Shown piece by piece: positions 16,453 to 26,690 of a stretch of 43,772 bases of DNA; the stretch's first letter is position 1, and the number at the start of each line of letters is the position of its first letter. Origin of the DNA: Donghicola eburneus (GTDB lineage: Bacteria; Pseudomonadota; Alphaproteobacteria; Rhodobacterales; Rhodobacteraceae); NCBI RefSeq assembly GCF_900115865.1, contig NZ_FOXY01000018.1, positions 1 through 43,772 on the forward strand, written 5' to 3'. Under the pieces are notes generated by a model. It worked only from the letters and a program-made list of their open reading frames with translations, ran no database searches and had not been told where the DNA came from. Both the position numbers and the translations under genes were made by a program.

Positions 16453-17649
16453 TGGCTTCAGCACCAGCCAGATCAGCGCACCGCCGGCCAGCATTAGGAA
16501 CGGCGCCATGGCCATGTTGACGGCGGTCCAGCCTTCGACAGCCGTCCCGCCGGAGCAATTCATCAAACCGCCAGAGGCCAGCGAGGCCAAGGTCACACCA
16601 CCGAACACCAGCATATCGTTCATGCCCTGCACAACGCCGCGCTCTTCGGGGCGGTGGGCGCTTGCCAGCATAGTGGTCGCGCCGATGAAGCCAAAGTTCC
16701 AGCCGATCCCCAAGAGGATCAAGGCAATAAAGAAGTTCTCAATCTCGACACCCTGTAGGGCGACGACACCCGCGACAGCGAGGATCAAAAGGCCCAAGGA
16801 CACGACCTTTTCAACGCCAAATCTTGCGATCAAATGGCCTGTAAAGAAGGACGGGATGAACATCGCCAGAACATGGCCACTGACAATATCGGCGGCGTCT
16901 GCTTTGTCGTAGCCGCAGCCGACGACGGCCAATGGGGTTGATGTCATGACAAGGTTCATGAGTGCATAGCTGACCATGCCGCAGATGATTGCCACCACCA
17001 CGCGGGGCTCGCGCAGGATCTCACGGCGCGAGCGTGCGGCGGGGGCATCCTCGGCCGGAACGGGTGGGCGTGGGATGTCGAGCGCCAAAAACAGCAGCAT
17101 CCCCAACACGTTGATGGCGATTACGGCCATATAGGTCCCGATGAACGGGATCACTGAATAGTCAACGGTCCATTTCACCAGTTGCGGGCCGATGATGGCC
17201 GAGGCAAGGCCACCAGCCAGCACATAGGAAATTGCCTTGGGACGGAACTCTTCGGACGCCGTATCGGCGGCAGCAAAACGGTAAAAACCTTGCGCACACA
17301 TATAGATACCGGTCAAATAGCTGCCGAGCAGAAACAACCAGAAGTTCGCATACATCAGCGCCGTCACAGCCGTGAAACTGCCTAGCAGACCGCCAGCCGC
17401 TCCTAAAATGAACCCTGCTTTTCGCCCATAGCGCTGCATTACGTTTGACAGCCATGGGGCAGTGGTCATGGAGCCAAAAACAATCATCGAGATTGGCAGC
17501 GTCGCCAGACAGGGGTTCGGCGCCAGTTGCTGACCGGCGAGACCGCCGATCACGAATATCATACTCATCTGGCTGCCAAGGATCGCCTGAGCGGCGGACA
17601 GGACAGCGACATTGCGCTTGGCGCGTTTGTGATCATATGCGGTCGTCAT
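16432..17649 (-). CDS. MFS permease
   Basis: 405-residue major facilitator superfamily transporter with about twelve hydrophobic segments. It has an MQRYGRKAGF motif-A-like loop between helices 2 and 3, a central cytoplasmic loop rich in Pro and Arg near residue 195, and a basic N-terminus. The substrate is unknown. The start at 17649 is the first ATG giving a normal MFS N-terminus; the frame is open further upstream but overlaps the divergent glycosylase gene. Its stop codon sits in the loop of the convergent terminator. Confidence 0.85.
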   Translation of the reverse strand: MTTAYDHKRAKRNVAVLSAAQAILGSQMSMIFVIGGLAGQQLAPNPCLATLPISMIVFGSMTTAPWLSNVMQRYGRKAGFILGAAGGLLGSFTAVTALMYANFWLFLLGSYLTGIYMCAQGFYRFAAADTASEEFRPKAISYVLAGGLASAIIGPQLVKWTVDYSVIPFIGTYMAVIAINVLGMLLFLALDIPRPPVPAEDAPAARSRREILREPRVVVAIICGMVSYALMNLVMTSTPLAVVGCGYDKADAADIVSGHVLAMFIPSFFTGHLIARFGVEKVVSLGLLILAVAGVVALQGVEIENFFIALILLGIGWNFGFIGATTMLASAHRPEERGVVQGMNDMLVFGGVTLASLASGGLMNCSGGTAVEGWTAVNMAMAPFLMLAGGALIWLVLKPKENPAN

Positions 17650-17712
17650 AGGCGCTAGGCGTAGAACTTTGTTGCGATTGCGTCCAGAGCACTTGTGACG
17701 CACTGTGCCACC

Positions 17713-18342
17713 ATGGACGAACGGATCATCATCAGCGACGCCTGCGTCGCCGAGGGCGCGGCCTGGCTGGCAACGGCAGACCCAAGATTTGCAGCCGCTT
17801 TGGAGGCAACCGGCCCGTTGCCCCTGCGCCGGCGCAAGGACGGTTTTGAACAGTTGCTGAGCGCAATCGTCAGCCAGCAAGTCAGCGTCGCAGCCGCGAA
17901 TGCGATCTGGAATCGGTTGCGCGCTGCGAAACTGACCGGCCCGCGAAAAGTCATGTGGGCGACCGAAGAAGAGTTGCGCGCTTGCGGTATGTCGCGGCAG
18001 AAAATCAAGTACGCCAAAGCCTTGGCCGAGGCGCGGATCGATTTCAAGGCGCTGCGCGACGCTTCGACAGATCAGGTTGTTGCGACCCTGACGCAAGTCA
18101 GCGGCATTGGCGTCTGGACCGCCGAGATTTACGCAATGTTCAGTCTGGGGCGCGCGGATGTCTTTGCCCCCGGTGATCTGGCCCTCCAAGAAGGCGCCCG
18201 CATTCTGTTTGATCTGCCTGAGCGGCCCAAAGAAAAAGCCCTGCGCTTAATGGCCGAAGATTGGAGCCCGTGGCGGGCTGTTGCGGCGCGGCTTCTGTGG
18301 GCTTACTACCATGTTGCAAAGGACAGGGAAGGGATCAGATGA
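17713..18342 (+). CDS. DNA-3-methyladenine glycosylase II, AlkA type (HhH-GPD)
   Basis: 209-residue base-excision repair glycosylase of the HhH-GPD superfamily, removing alkylated purines from DNA. The helix-hairpin-helix LTQVSGIGVWTAEI lies near residue 122 and the catalytic Asp is in FAPGDLALQ near 153. It lacks the N-terminal domain of E. coli AlkA, as many short bacterial homologues do. I use the ATG at 17713; a GTG at 17695 is in frame. The stop overlaps the esterase start as ATGA. Confidence 0.87.
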   Translation: MDERIIISDACVAEGAAWLATADPRFAAALEATGPLPLRRRKDGFEQLLSAIVSQQVSVAAANAIWNRLRAAKLTGPRKVMWATEEELRACGMSRQKIKYAKALAEARIDFKALRDASTDQVVATLTQVSGIGVWTAEIYAMFSLGRADVFAPGDLALQEGARILFDLPERPKEKALRLMAEDWSPWRAVAARLLWAYYHVAKDREGIR

Positions 18343-19004
18343 CTCGCGTTCTACAGTCGGACCGCCGCGAAGCGGCCTCGGGGCAAACCCGCTCGGTAAT
18401 CGTATTTTTGCATGGCTACGGCGCGAATGGCGCGGATTTGATGGGACTGGCCGACCCTCTGGCCGAACATCTGCCTGACACCACGTTCTATGCGCCCGAC
18501 GCCCCTGAAAATTGCGCTGGCGCACCGATGGGCTATCAGTGGTTCCCGATCCCGTGGATCGACAATTCGTCCGAGGAAGAGGCAGAGCGCGGGATGCGCG
18601 CCGCTGTCGAGGATCTAAACGCCTATTTGATGGGCATTTTGGACGACGAAGACATTCTGCCCGAACAACTTGTGCTGATTGGTTTCTCTCAGGGCACGAT
18701 GATGGCGCTCCACGTCGCGCCCCGTTTCGAAGAGGCCATCGGCGGCGTGATCGGATTCTCGGGCCGTCTGCTGGTCCCCGAACTGCTGAAAGACGAGGCG
18801 AAATCCTATCCGTCGATCCTGCTGCTGCACGGCGATCAGGACGACGTGGTGCCGCCGCAAAGCCTGCCCGAAGCCGTCGAGGCACTGCAAGCGGCTGATT
18901 TCAAAGAGGTTTACGCCCACGTTATGAAAGGCACCGCGCACGGCATTTCGCCTGAGGGGCTTGGTGTTGCCTTGGCGTTCATGCGCGACAAGCTGGGGAT
19001 GTAA
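18339..19004 (+). CDS. Carboxylesterase/phospholipase-type alpha/beta hydrolase
   Basis: 221-residue alpha/beta hydrolase of the YpfH/LYPLA carboxylesterase type. The oxyanion region is VFLHGYGANG near residue 22, the nucleophile Ser is in IGFSQGTMM near 115, the acid Asp in HGDQDDVVP near 167 and the His in GTAHGIS near 200. No signal peptide, so cytoplasmic. It overlaps the glycosylase stop by 4 bp and is probably translated from the same mRNA; no functional link is obvious. Confidence 0.85.
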   Translation: MTRVLQSDRREAASGQTRSVIVFLHGYGANGADLMGLADPLAEHLPDTTFYAPDAPENCAGAPMGYQWFPIPWIDNSSEEEAERGMRAAVEDLNAYLMGILDDEDILPEQLVLIGFSQGTMMALHVAPRFEEAIGGVIGFSGRLLVPELLKDEAKSYPSILLLHGDQDDVVPPQSLPEAVEALQAADFKEVYAHVMKGTAHGISPEGLGVALAFMRDKLGM

Positions 19005-19022
19005 GCCTGCCCGATTTGGGTG

Positions 19023-19039
19023 CGGGGCAGTCCGCCCCG
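19023..19039 (+). terminator. GC hairpin after the esterase gene
   Basis: 6-bp stem CGGGGC/GCCCCG around AGTCC, 18 bp after the stop, with no T run. It resembles the first half of the dispersed repeat but lacks its CCCCGAGGGTATTT box. Confidence 0.4.
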
Positions 19040-19097
19040 TCACCAATCTGTCACGAAATCTGACTAAAACCGTGAACAACACGCCATATCAAGAGGC

Positions 19098-19125
19098 TTG
19101 CCAGAGGTAAGCCGCGATATATAGT
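19098..19125 (+). promoter_or_regulatory. Sigma-70 promoter of the HNH gene
   Basis: TTGCCA and TATAGT separated by 16 bp, each 5 of 6 matches to the consensus. The predicted start near 19132 gives a leader of about 60 nt that contains a GGCGGG/CCCGCC hairpin at 19139-19154. Confidence 0.6.
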
Positions 19126-19193
19126 GTTAGGTATACGGGGCGGGTTGTCCCGCCTCGGGTCAGTTAGACAGACGGGGCAAAGAGGCTTTATCC

Positions 19194-19778
19194 ATGGACG
19201 GTGACTTTAGGACTGAATTCGTAAGAGAACCTGGCGCATTGAAACATCATCCGGCGCTGGTGCTAAATGCGGACTATCGTCCATTGTCCTACTATCCTCT
19301 ATCGCTATGGCCTTGGCAGGAGGCGATCAAGGCGGTCTGGCTCGATAGAGTCGACATCGTTGCCGAATACGACACCACGGTCCGAAGCCAGAAAATGGAA
19401 GTCCGGATACCTTCGGTTGTTGTCCTCAAAGATTTTGTAAAACCTCAAAAGCGCGTGGCCTTCACGCGCTTTAATCTTTTTCTAAGGGACGAATTTTGCT
19501 GCCAATACTGCGGCGGACGGGGCGATCTGACCTTCGATCACGTGATCCCGCGCGCAAGAGGCGGCATCACCAGTTGGGAAAACGTTGTAGCGGCGTGTTC
19601 GCGCTGCAACCTGCGCAAGGGGTCCAAATCCTTGCGCCAAGCCAACATGCACCTGCGCAAACCGCCAAAGCAGCCCTCAGCCGAAGAGTTGCAATCGGTG
19701 GGGCGAAAGTTCCCCCCCAATCACCTGCACGTCAGCTGGATGGACTACCTGTACTGGGATGCCGAATTGCAGGCTTAA
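19194..19778 (+). CDS. HNH endonuclease domain protein
   Basis: 194-residue cytoplasmic protein. The HNH fold lies near residues 100-145: a zinc pair CQYCGG, then FDHVIPRARGG with the catalytic DH, an Asn in SWENVV, and a second zinc pair CSRCNLRKG. A conserved N-terminal part begins VLNADYRPLS. This architecture is a common stand-alone alphaproteobacterial gene with no phage or restriction partner beside it, so a housekeeping DNA-processing role is more likely than a toxin. Its stop shares the four bases TTAA with the convergent arginase stop. Confidence 0.87.
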   Translation: MDGDFRTEFVREPGALKHHPALVLNADYRPLSYYPLSLWPWQEAIKAVWLDRVDIVAEYDTTVRSQKMEVRIPSVVVLKDFVKPQKRVAFTRFNLFLRDEFCCQYCGGRGDLTFDHVIPRARGGITSWENVVAACSRCNLRKGSKSLRQANMHLRKPPKQPSAEELQSVGRKFPPNHLHVSWMDYLYWDAELQA

Positions 19779-20692
19779 CTGCTGTAGGCGCGCGTCGGGC
19801 GGTCGAACACACGGCGTCCCAGCGCAGACGCCGCAAGGTCCACCATCAATTGCGCGGTGCGTCCGCGTTCGTCTAGGAACGGGTTCAGTTCGACCAGATC
19901 GAGCGAGGTCATGAGCCCGCTGTCCGCGATCAGCTCCATGCACAGGTGCCCTTCGCGCACTGTCGCGCCGCCGGGAACGGTCGTGCCGACCGCAGGCGCC
20001 GCAGAGGGGTCTAGGAAGTCCACATCCAGCGACACGTGTAGATTGCCGCCAGCGTCCGCCACATCGCTGAGAAAGCGGCGGAGCAAGACTGAAATGCCGT
20101 TTTCATCAATCTCGCGCATATCGTGGTAGCGAATGTCGCTGTCTTCGAGCATGCTACGCTCGGCCTCGTCCACAGAGCGCAGGCCGATGATGCAGATGTT
20201 CTGTTCGGGAACGGGATTGGGGACGGTGGGGAAGCCCTCGAACCCGTCGCGGCCTGTGATGTAGGCCAGCGGGGTGCCGTGTAGGTTCCCGCTCTCGGTG
20301 GTCATTAGCGTGTGGAAATCGGAATGGGCATCGAGCCACAAAACGAATTGGGGCTTGTCGGTTGCGGCAGCGACGCCTGTCACCGAGCCCAGTGATAGGC
20401 TGTGATCACCGCCCAAAAAGATCGGTAAGCGTCCTGCTTGCATGGCGTTGCGGCCCGCACGGTGCAGGGACTGGGTCCAGCCGATGGTTTCGGCCAACGA
20501 ATGTACAGCGGGATTGGCGCAGTCTGGATCGGCCACCATATCGGGCGTCAGATTGCCCACATCGGTCACGCTATGGCCAAGCCGCCGCAGCGCGCGCGCC
20601 AGATTGGCTGTGCGATACGCATCGGGGCCCATGAGGCAGCCTTTGCCTTTTTTGCCGCTGTCGACGGGGGCTCCGATCAGTTCGATATCCAT
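19775..20692 (-). CDS. rocF: Arginase
   Basis: Hydrolyses arginine to ornithine and urea using a binuclear manganese centre. 305 residues with all three ureohydrolase signatures: GGDHSLSLGS near residue 98, DAHSDFH near 124 and SLDVDFLDPSAAP near 228. The beginning, IGAPVDSG, and the GPDAYR segment fit arginase rather than agmatinase. AAGGA stands before the ATG at 20692; the upstream in-frame extension has no homology support. Confidence 0.93.
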   Translation of the reverse strand: MDIELIGAPVDSGKKGKGCLMGPDAYRTANLARALRRLGHSVTDVGNLTPDMVADPDCANPAVHSLAETIGWTQSLHRAGRNAMQAGRLPIFLGGDHSLSLGSVTGVAAATDKPQFVLWLDAHSDFHTLMTTESGNLHGTPLAYITGRDGFEGFPTVPNPVPEQNICIIGLRSVDEAERSMLEDSDIRYHDMREIDENGISVLLRRFLSDVADAGGNLHVSLDVDFLDPSAAPAVGTTVPGGATVREGHLCMELIADSGLMTSLDLVELNPFLDERGRTAQLMVDLAASALGRRVFDRPTRAYSS

Positions 20693-20775
20693 GCGCTCAA
20701 ATCCTTTTGGTCCAATTCCGGCCTGCGGGGCCGTCCTAACAGGAGGTGGGCCGCCGCGCCGGATTCGCAAGACCA

Positions 20776-20805
20776 ACTGTACGAACGGGGCAGGTCCGCT
20801 GGCAA
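20776..20805 (-). promoter_or_regulatory. Candidate sigma-70 promoter of arginase
   Basis: On the minus strand TTGCCA and TACAGT are separated by 18 bp, 84 bp upstream of the arginase start. The -35 is 5 of 6; the -10 is 4 of 6. Confidence 0.35.
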
Positions 20806-20831
20806 CAACCTGCGCGAAGTCACCCTGATGC

Positions 20832-20867
20832 AAAAGAAAATCCCGATGATGTTGCCATCACCGGGAT
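20832..20867 (-). terminator. Intrinsic terminator of the SYLF lipoprotein gene
   Basis: On the minus strand an ATCCCG/CGGGAT stem, extended by a further 4 bp (TGAT/ATCA), is followed by TTTTCTTTT. It lies 28 bp after the lipoprotein stop. Confidence 0.78.
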
Positions 20868-20894
20868 CTCTGAATTCTGCCGATGCAGCCGCAA

Positions 20895-21455
20895 TCAGGG
20901 GATGATGCGGGTGTACTTGGACCCTTCGAGGGTGGCCCCAACGCGCAGACCGGTCTGGCCAAAGACAACAGCGACGACGGGCGCCAGCGATGTTGTCGTC
21001 TCGGCGCGGATCTTCTCGCCTTTGTCGGCCAGAGCATATTCGACGTTCGCGCCCGCTGCCCAACCGCTGGAGCGACGGAAATCCGCCAATGCATCGGGGG
21101 TCATGAAGAACAGAACGTGTGCATACTGCTGCGCACCGATCTGGAAGCCGACGGTGCCCTTGGTCGAGGCATAATAATCGACGGTCGCGTTGTTGATGCG
21201 CAGTGCGCCGCGGCCATAGGCCCCGCCAAAGCCAAGGCCAGCTTCGGTCACCAGCGGCATGACCAGCATGCCAACCGATTTATCGGCCAGCTCGCGGGTG
21301 CCGGGATAATTGTTGAACATGTAGCTCAATGTGCTGTCGACGCGGGCGTCGATGATCTGAGCGCCCTGCGAATTCACGCCATTGCCGCACGCAGCGACCA
21401 GCGGAAGCGCGCCCAAACCGGCGACGGTAAAGAAACGACGGCTAATGTCTGTCAT
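20895..21455 (-). CDS. SYLF (YSC84-type) domain lipoprotein
   Basis: 186-residue exported protein. A twin-Arg-like basic N-terminus (SRRFF) leads into a hydrophobic segment and the lipobox LVAAC, so Cys23 should be lipidated after signal peptidase II cleavage. The rest is a SYLF/Ysc84 domain with GMLVMPLVTEAGLGFGG and a TVGFQIGAQQYAHVLFF core. The domain binds lipid or actin in eukaryotes; its bacterial role is undefined. It has its own promoter and terminator and stands as a single-gene unit. Confidence 0.87.
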   Translation of the reverse strand: MTDISRRFFTVAGLGALPLVAACGNGVNSQGAQIIDARVDSTLSYMFNNYPGTRELADKSVGMLVMPLVTEAGLGFGGAYGRGALRINNATVDYYASTKGTVGFQIGAQQYAHVLFFMTPDALADFRRSSGWAAGANVEYALADKGEKIRAETTTSLAPVVAVVFGQTGLRVGATLEGSKYTRIIP

Positions 21456-21501
21456 GGTTTTGCCTGTCCTCTAACGGGGTATTCCCGGTTGTTATGGCGC
21501 A

Positions 21502-21530
21502 ACTATAGGCTTGTCGACCGATTATGTCAC
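21502..21530 (-). promoter_or_regulatory. Sigma-70 promoter of the SYLF lipoprotein, inside an inverted repeat
   Basis: On the minus strand GTGACA and TATAGT are separated by exactly 17 bp, each 5 of 6 to consensus. An 8-bp inverted repeat (21509-21516 with 21532-21539) brackets the -35 and spacer, and could be an operator or a hairpin ending hemB transcription. Confidence 0.65.
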
Positions 21531-21563
21531 CCGACAAGCGCGTGTTTGCCCTGAAATGGGACC

Positions 21564-22625
<1,062 letters not shown>

Positions 22626-22679
22626 TTACGGATCAACCGCGCTATGTCCCGTTTCTGACATCATTTTCAGGAGAGTGCC

Positions 22680-23204
22680 TTGGACCTTGGCGGGCGTATC
22701 TTTGAACTGATCGACATGCGGTCATTCTCCAATCTGTGGTACTGGATTGTGCTGGCGGCGATGTGGTCGTCCCTGAGCCATTTTGTGCTGGGGGTGCCCT
22801 ATGACATGGTCGGGCGCGCGCGCAAACACGCCGGTCAGGAAATGGACGATCTGAACGCGCTGGTCCACATCAAGGCGCGGCGCATGCTGATGGTCTATGA
22901 CCGTGCAGGCACATGGATCGTGGCAGGTTTGTCCTTTACGCTCAGTATGCTGCTGTTTCTGGGCTTCTGGTTCGGACTGGAGTTTGCGCAAGCGGTTTTC
23001 CTGCTGATGGCCCCCGCGATGATCGTCACGTTTCTGCGGATGCAATTCGCCGGTCGGATCATCGACAACACGATCCAAGGCACCGCCCTGTGCGATGCCA
23101 TCACCCGCAACCGGTTCTACACCCAACTGATTGGGATGATCTCGGTATTCGTGACCTCGCTCTGGGGCATGTACCAGAACCTCAGCCTCGGAGTATTCGG
23201 TTAA
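22680..23204 (+). CDS. Small integral membrane protein, TTG start
   Basis: 174-residue protein with about four membrane helices: near residues 18-38, 78-100, 103-120 and 147-165. It has a cytoplasmic-looking basic loop with GRARKHAGQE. The TTG at 22680 has AGGAG 6 nt upstream and is the best start; the next in-frame ATG at 22716 would remove the first 12 residues and has no such site. As far as I recall, similar Rhodobacteraceae proteins carry a SufBCD-related name in automated annotation, which nothing here supports. It ends 3 bp before mfd, so the two are probably co-transcribed. Function unknown. Confidence 0.75.
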   Translation: MDLGGRIFELIDMRSFSNLWYWIVLAAMWSSLSHFVLGVPYDMVGRARKHAGQEMDDLNALVHIKARRMLMVYDRAGTWIVAGLSFTLSMLLFLGFWFGLEFAQAVFLLMAPAMIVTFLRMQFAGRIIDNTIQGTALCDAITRNRFYTQLIGMISVFVTSLWGMYQNLSLGVFG

Positions 23205-23207
23205 GCC

Positions 23208-26200
23208 ATGGCAACTTGGAACGCTCAACACCTGACCGTGGGCGGCGCGCCCGAAGGCTATGACGCCCGCCTCATCCTGTCCGAGATGGAGCGCAGCAAA
23301 GCGCCTGTCCTGCACGTCGCCCGCGATGACAAGCGGATGCAGGCGATGCGGGACGCGCTAAAGTTCTTTGCGCCGGATATGCCGGTCTTTACCTTTCCGG
23401 GGTGGGACTGTCTGCCGTTCGACCGCGTGTCACCGAACCCCGACATTACCGCTGCGCGGATGGCTTTGCTGGCCGCGATGGTGCACGGGATGCCGGAAAA
23501 GTATGTCCTGCTGACCACTTTGAATGCCGCAACCCAGCGCGTACCAGCGCGTGACACTCTGCGCGGCGCGTCCTTTATCGCGTCGGTCGGCAGCCGTGTG
23601 GACGAAAAGGAACTGCGGAATTTTCTGGTTCGGATGGGCTTCAGCCAGAGCCCGACAGTGATGGAGCCCGGTGACTACGCCATCCGCGGCGGCATCATCG
23701 ACATCTTCCCGCCCGGCGACACGGGCCCGGTACGTCTGGATTTCTTTGGCGACACACTCGACGGCATCCGCCGGTTTGATCCGGTCAGCCAGCGCACCAC
23801 AGACAAGCTCGACATCATCGAACTTGCCCCTGTGTCCGAGGTCATTCTCGAAGACACCGCCATCACGCGCTTCCGCCAGAACTACCGCATCGAGTTTGGC
23901 GCGGCAGGCAGCGACGACCCTCTGTACGAGGCTGTCAGCGCGGGCCGCAAACAGCAGGGCATGGAGCATTGGCTCCCGTTCTTCCACGAGCGGCTGGAAA
24001 CTCTGTTCGACTTTGCCCCCGATGCAGTGATTACCTTGGACGAGGCGATGACCGCCGCCCGTCTGTCCCGCTGGGAGGGCATCGCGGACCAGTACGAAAC
24101 CCGCCAGCACGCCCTGCAAACCAGCAAGAAGGGCGACACGCCCTACAAACCCGCGCCGCCTGAACTTCTGTACCTGACCGATGAGGCTTGGAACGAGACG
24201 GTGAACAGCCGCCGCGTGATCCAGTTCAACCCCTTGCCCCAAGCGACGGGTCCGAATGTGACCGACGCAGGCGGACGGATCGGGCGGAATTTCAGCCCCG
24301 AACGGCAGCAGGAAAGCGTCAGCCTGTTTGGTGCGCTCGCCGATCACATCAAGAAGAAACTGGCCAAGGGCCCCGTGGTCATCGCCAGCTACTCCGAAGG
24401 CGCGCGTGAGCGTCTGACCGGTCTGATCGAGGATGAAGGTCTGGCCGAAGCGATCCCGATCATGGATGGCACGCGCATCGGCAAGACTGGTTTGCATCTG
24501 GCCGTCTGGTCACTGGAGCACGGGTTCGAGGCCCCTATGGGCGACAAGGCTCTGACCGTGATCTCGGAACAGGACGTTCTGGGGGATCGCCTGATCCGCC
24601 AACCCAAGAAACGCCGTAAGGCCGAAAACTTCCTGACCGAGGCGACTTCGCTGACGCCGGGTGATCTAGTGGTCCACGTGGACCACGGCATCGGTCGCTA
24701 TTTGGGCCTAGAGGTGGTGACAGCCGCCGGTGCGGCCCACGAATGCATCGTTCTGGAATACGCTGAGGCCGCGCGTCTGTACTTGCCGGTCGAGAACATC
24801 GAACTTCTGTCCCGCTACGGTCATGACGAAGGGCTGCTCGACCGCCTTGGTGGCGGCGCATGGCAGGCCAAAAAGGCCCGCCTGAAAGAGCGCATTCGCG
24901 AGATGGCGGACAAGCTGATCCGCGTGGCCGCCGAACGTGCCCTGCGCAAAGGCCAAATGCTGGAGCCGCCCGCCCATGCTTGGGAAGAGTTCTGCGCGCG
25001 TTTCCCCTATCAGGAAACCGACGACCAGCTGCGGGCGATCCACGACGTGGTCGAGGATTTGACAAGCGGAACCCCCATGGATCGCCTCATCTGCGGGGAC
25101 GTGGGCTTTGGCAAAACCGAAGTCGCCATGCGGGCGGCCTTTATCGCCGCCATGTCCGGTGTGCAGGTGGCGGTGATTGCGCCGACCACGCTACTGGCTC
25201 GACAGCACGCCAAAGGCTTCCAAGAACGCTTCCGTGGTTTCCCGCTGGAAGTGCGCCAACTGTCCCGTTTCGTCAGCTCCAAACAGGCGTCAGAAACCCG
25301 CAAGGGGCTGGCTGATGGCACCGTCGATATCGTTGTCGGCACCCACGCGGTGCTGGCCAAAACCATCAAGTTCGACCGTCTGGGCCTGCTGATCATCGAC
25401 GAAGAGCAACATTTTGGCGTGAACCACAAAGAGCGCCTGAAAACTCTGCGCTCAAACATCCACGTGCTGACTCTGACCGCGACCCCGATCCCTCGGACGC
25501 TGCAGCTGTCGCTGACGGGTGTCCGCGATCTGTCGATCATCGGCACGCCCCCCGTGGACCGTCTGTCGATCCGCACCTACGTGTCCGAGTTCGACAAGGT
25601 CACCATCCGCGAGGCGCTGCTGCGCGAACACTATCGCGGCGGGCAGTCCTTCTTTGTAGTGCCGCGCATCACCGATCTGGCCGAGATCGAGGACTTCCTA
25701 AAAGAGCAGGTGCCAGAGGTCAGCTATATCGTGGCCCACGGCCAGATGGCGGCGGGGGAACTCGACGACCGGATGAACGCGTTCTACGACGGGAAATACG
25801 ATGTGCTGCTGGCGACCACGATCGTGGAGTCTGGCCTCGATATCCCGACGGCGAACACCATGGTTGTGCACCGGGCGGACATGTTCGGTCTGGCGCAGCT
25901 CTATCAAATCAGGGGCCGCGTGGGCCGTTCGAAAACCCGCGCCTATGCTTACCTGACCACCAAACCGCGGGCGAAACTGACCGCGACCGCGGAAAAGCGT
26001 CTGCGCGTGTTGGGGTCCCTCGATACCTTGGGTGCGGGCTTTACGCTGGCCTCGCAGGATCTGGACATTCGCGGGGCGGGCAACCTGCTCGGTGAAGAGC
26101 AGTCCGGCCAGATGAAAGACGTGGGCTACGAGCTCTATCAATCCATGCTGGAAGAGGCGATCGCCAAGATCAAATCCGGCCAGATGGAAGGGCTTCTGGA

Positions 26201-26690
26201 CGACACAGACGACCAATGGGCGCCGCAAATCAATCTGGGTGTTCCCGTCCTGATCCCCGAAGATTACGTGCCTGATCTGGACGTGCGCCTTGGCCTCTAT
26301 CGTCGTCTGTCCGAACTGACCAAGAAGGTCGAATTGGAAGGCTTTGCCGCCGAGCTAATCGACCGTTTCGGCAAGTTGCCCAAAGAGGTGAATACCCTGC
26401 TTCTGATCGTGCGGATCAAAGCCATGTGCAAACGGGCAGGGATCGCAAAACTGGATGGCGGGCCCAAGGGCGCGACGATCCAGTTCCACAACGACAAGTT
26501 CGCCTCGCCCCAAGGTCTGGTGGAATTCGTGCAGGCCGAAAAGGGCAAAGCCAAGATCAAGGACAACAAGATCGTTGTCATGCGGGACTGGTCGACCGAG
26601 GCGGACAAGATCAAGGGCGCGTTCAACATCGCCAAAGCGCTCGCCGAGAAAGTTGTCGAAGTCCAGAAACAGAAAAAGGCCGCCAAGTAA
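23208..26690 (+). CDS. mfd: Transcription-repair coupling factor
   Basis: Removes RNA polymerase stalled at DNA lesions and recruits UvrA. The 1160 residues show the full layout: UvrB-like N-terminal module, the RNA-polymerase interaction domain starting PGDLVVHVDHGIGRYLG near 483, the translocase with Walker A CGDVGFGKTE near 628 and Walker B DEEQHFG near 729, the RecG-like IRGRVGRSKTRAY near 902, and the C-terminal UvrA-binding regulatory domain. The ATG lies 3 bp after the membrane protein stop. The last codons form the left arm of its terminator. Confidence 0.97.
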   Translation: MATWNAQHLTVGGAPEGYDARLILSEMERSKAPVLHVARDDKRMQAMRDALKFFAPDMPVFTFPGWDCLPFDRVSPNPDITAARMALLAAMVHGMPEKYVLLTTLNAATQRVPARDTLRGASFIASVGSRVDEKELRNFLVRMGFSQSPTVMEPGDYAIRGGIIDIFPPGDTGPVRLDFFGDTLDGIRRFDPVSQRTTDKLDIIELAPVSEVILEDTAITRFRQNYRIEFGAAGSDDPLYEAVSAGRKQQGMEHWLPFFHERLETLFDFAPDAVITLDEAMTAARLSRWEGIADQYETRQHALQTSKKGDTPYKPAPPELLYLTDEAWNETVNSRRVIQFNPLPQATGPNVTDAGGRIGRNFSPERQQESVSLFGALADHIKKKLAKGPVVIASYSEGARERLTGLIEDEGLAEAIPIMDGTRIGKTGLHLAVWSLEHGFEAPMGDKALTVISEQDVLGDRLIRQPKKRRKAENFLTEATSLTPGDLVVHVDHGIGRYLGLEVVTAAGAAHECIVLEYAEAARLYLPVENIELLSRYGHDEGLLDRLGGGAWQAKKARLKERIREMADKLIRVAAERALRKGQMLEPPAHAWEEFCARFPYQETDDQLRAIHDVVEDLTSGTPMDRLICGDVGFGKTEVAMRAAFIAAMSGVQVAVIAPTTLLARQHAKGFQERFRGFPLEVRQLSRFVSSKQASETRKGLADGTVDIVVGTHAVLAKTIKFDRLGLLIIDEEQHFGVNHKERLKTLRSNIHVLTLTATPIPRTLQLSLTGVRDLSIIGTPPVDRLSIRTYVSEFDKVTIREALLREHYRGGQSFFVVPRITDLAEIEDFLKEQVPEVSYIVAHGQMAAGELDDRMNAFYDGKYDVLLATTIVESGLDIPTANTMVVHRADMFGLAQLYQIRGRVGRSKTRAYAYLTTKPRAKLTATAEKRLRVLGSLDTLGAGFTLASQDLDIRGAGNLLGEEQSGQMKDVGYELYQSMLEEAIAKIKSGQMEGLLDDTDDQWAPQINLGVPVLIPEDYVPDLDVRLGLYRRLSELTKKVELEGFAAELIDRFGKLPKEVNTLLLIVRIKAMCKRAGIAKLDGGPKGATIQFHNDKFASPQGLVEFVQAEKGKAKIKDNKIVVMRDWSTEADKIKGAFNIAKALAEKVVEVQKQKKAAK

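Noticed and set aside
19023-19039. GC hairpin after the esterase as another dispersed repeat copy
   Set aside because: The arms are similar in composition, but the conserved box is absent, so it is listed only as a hairpin.
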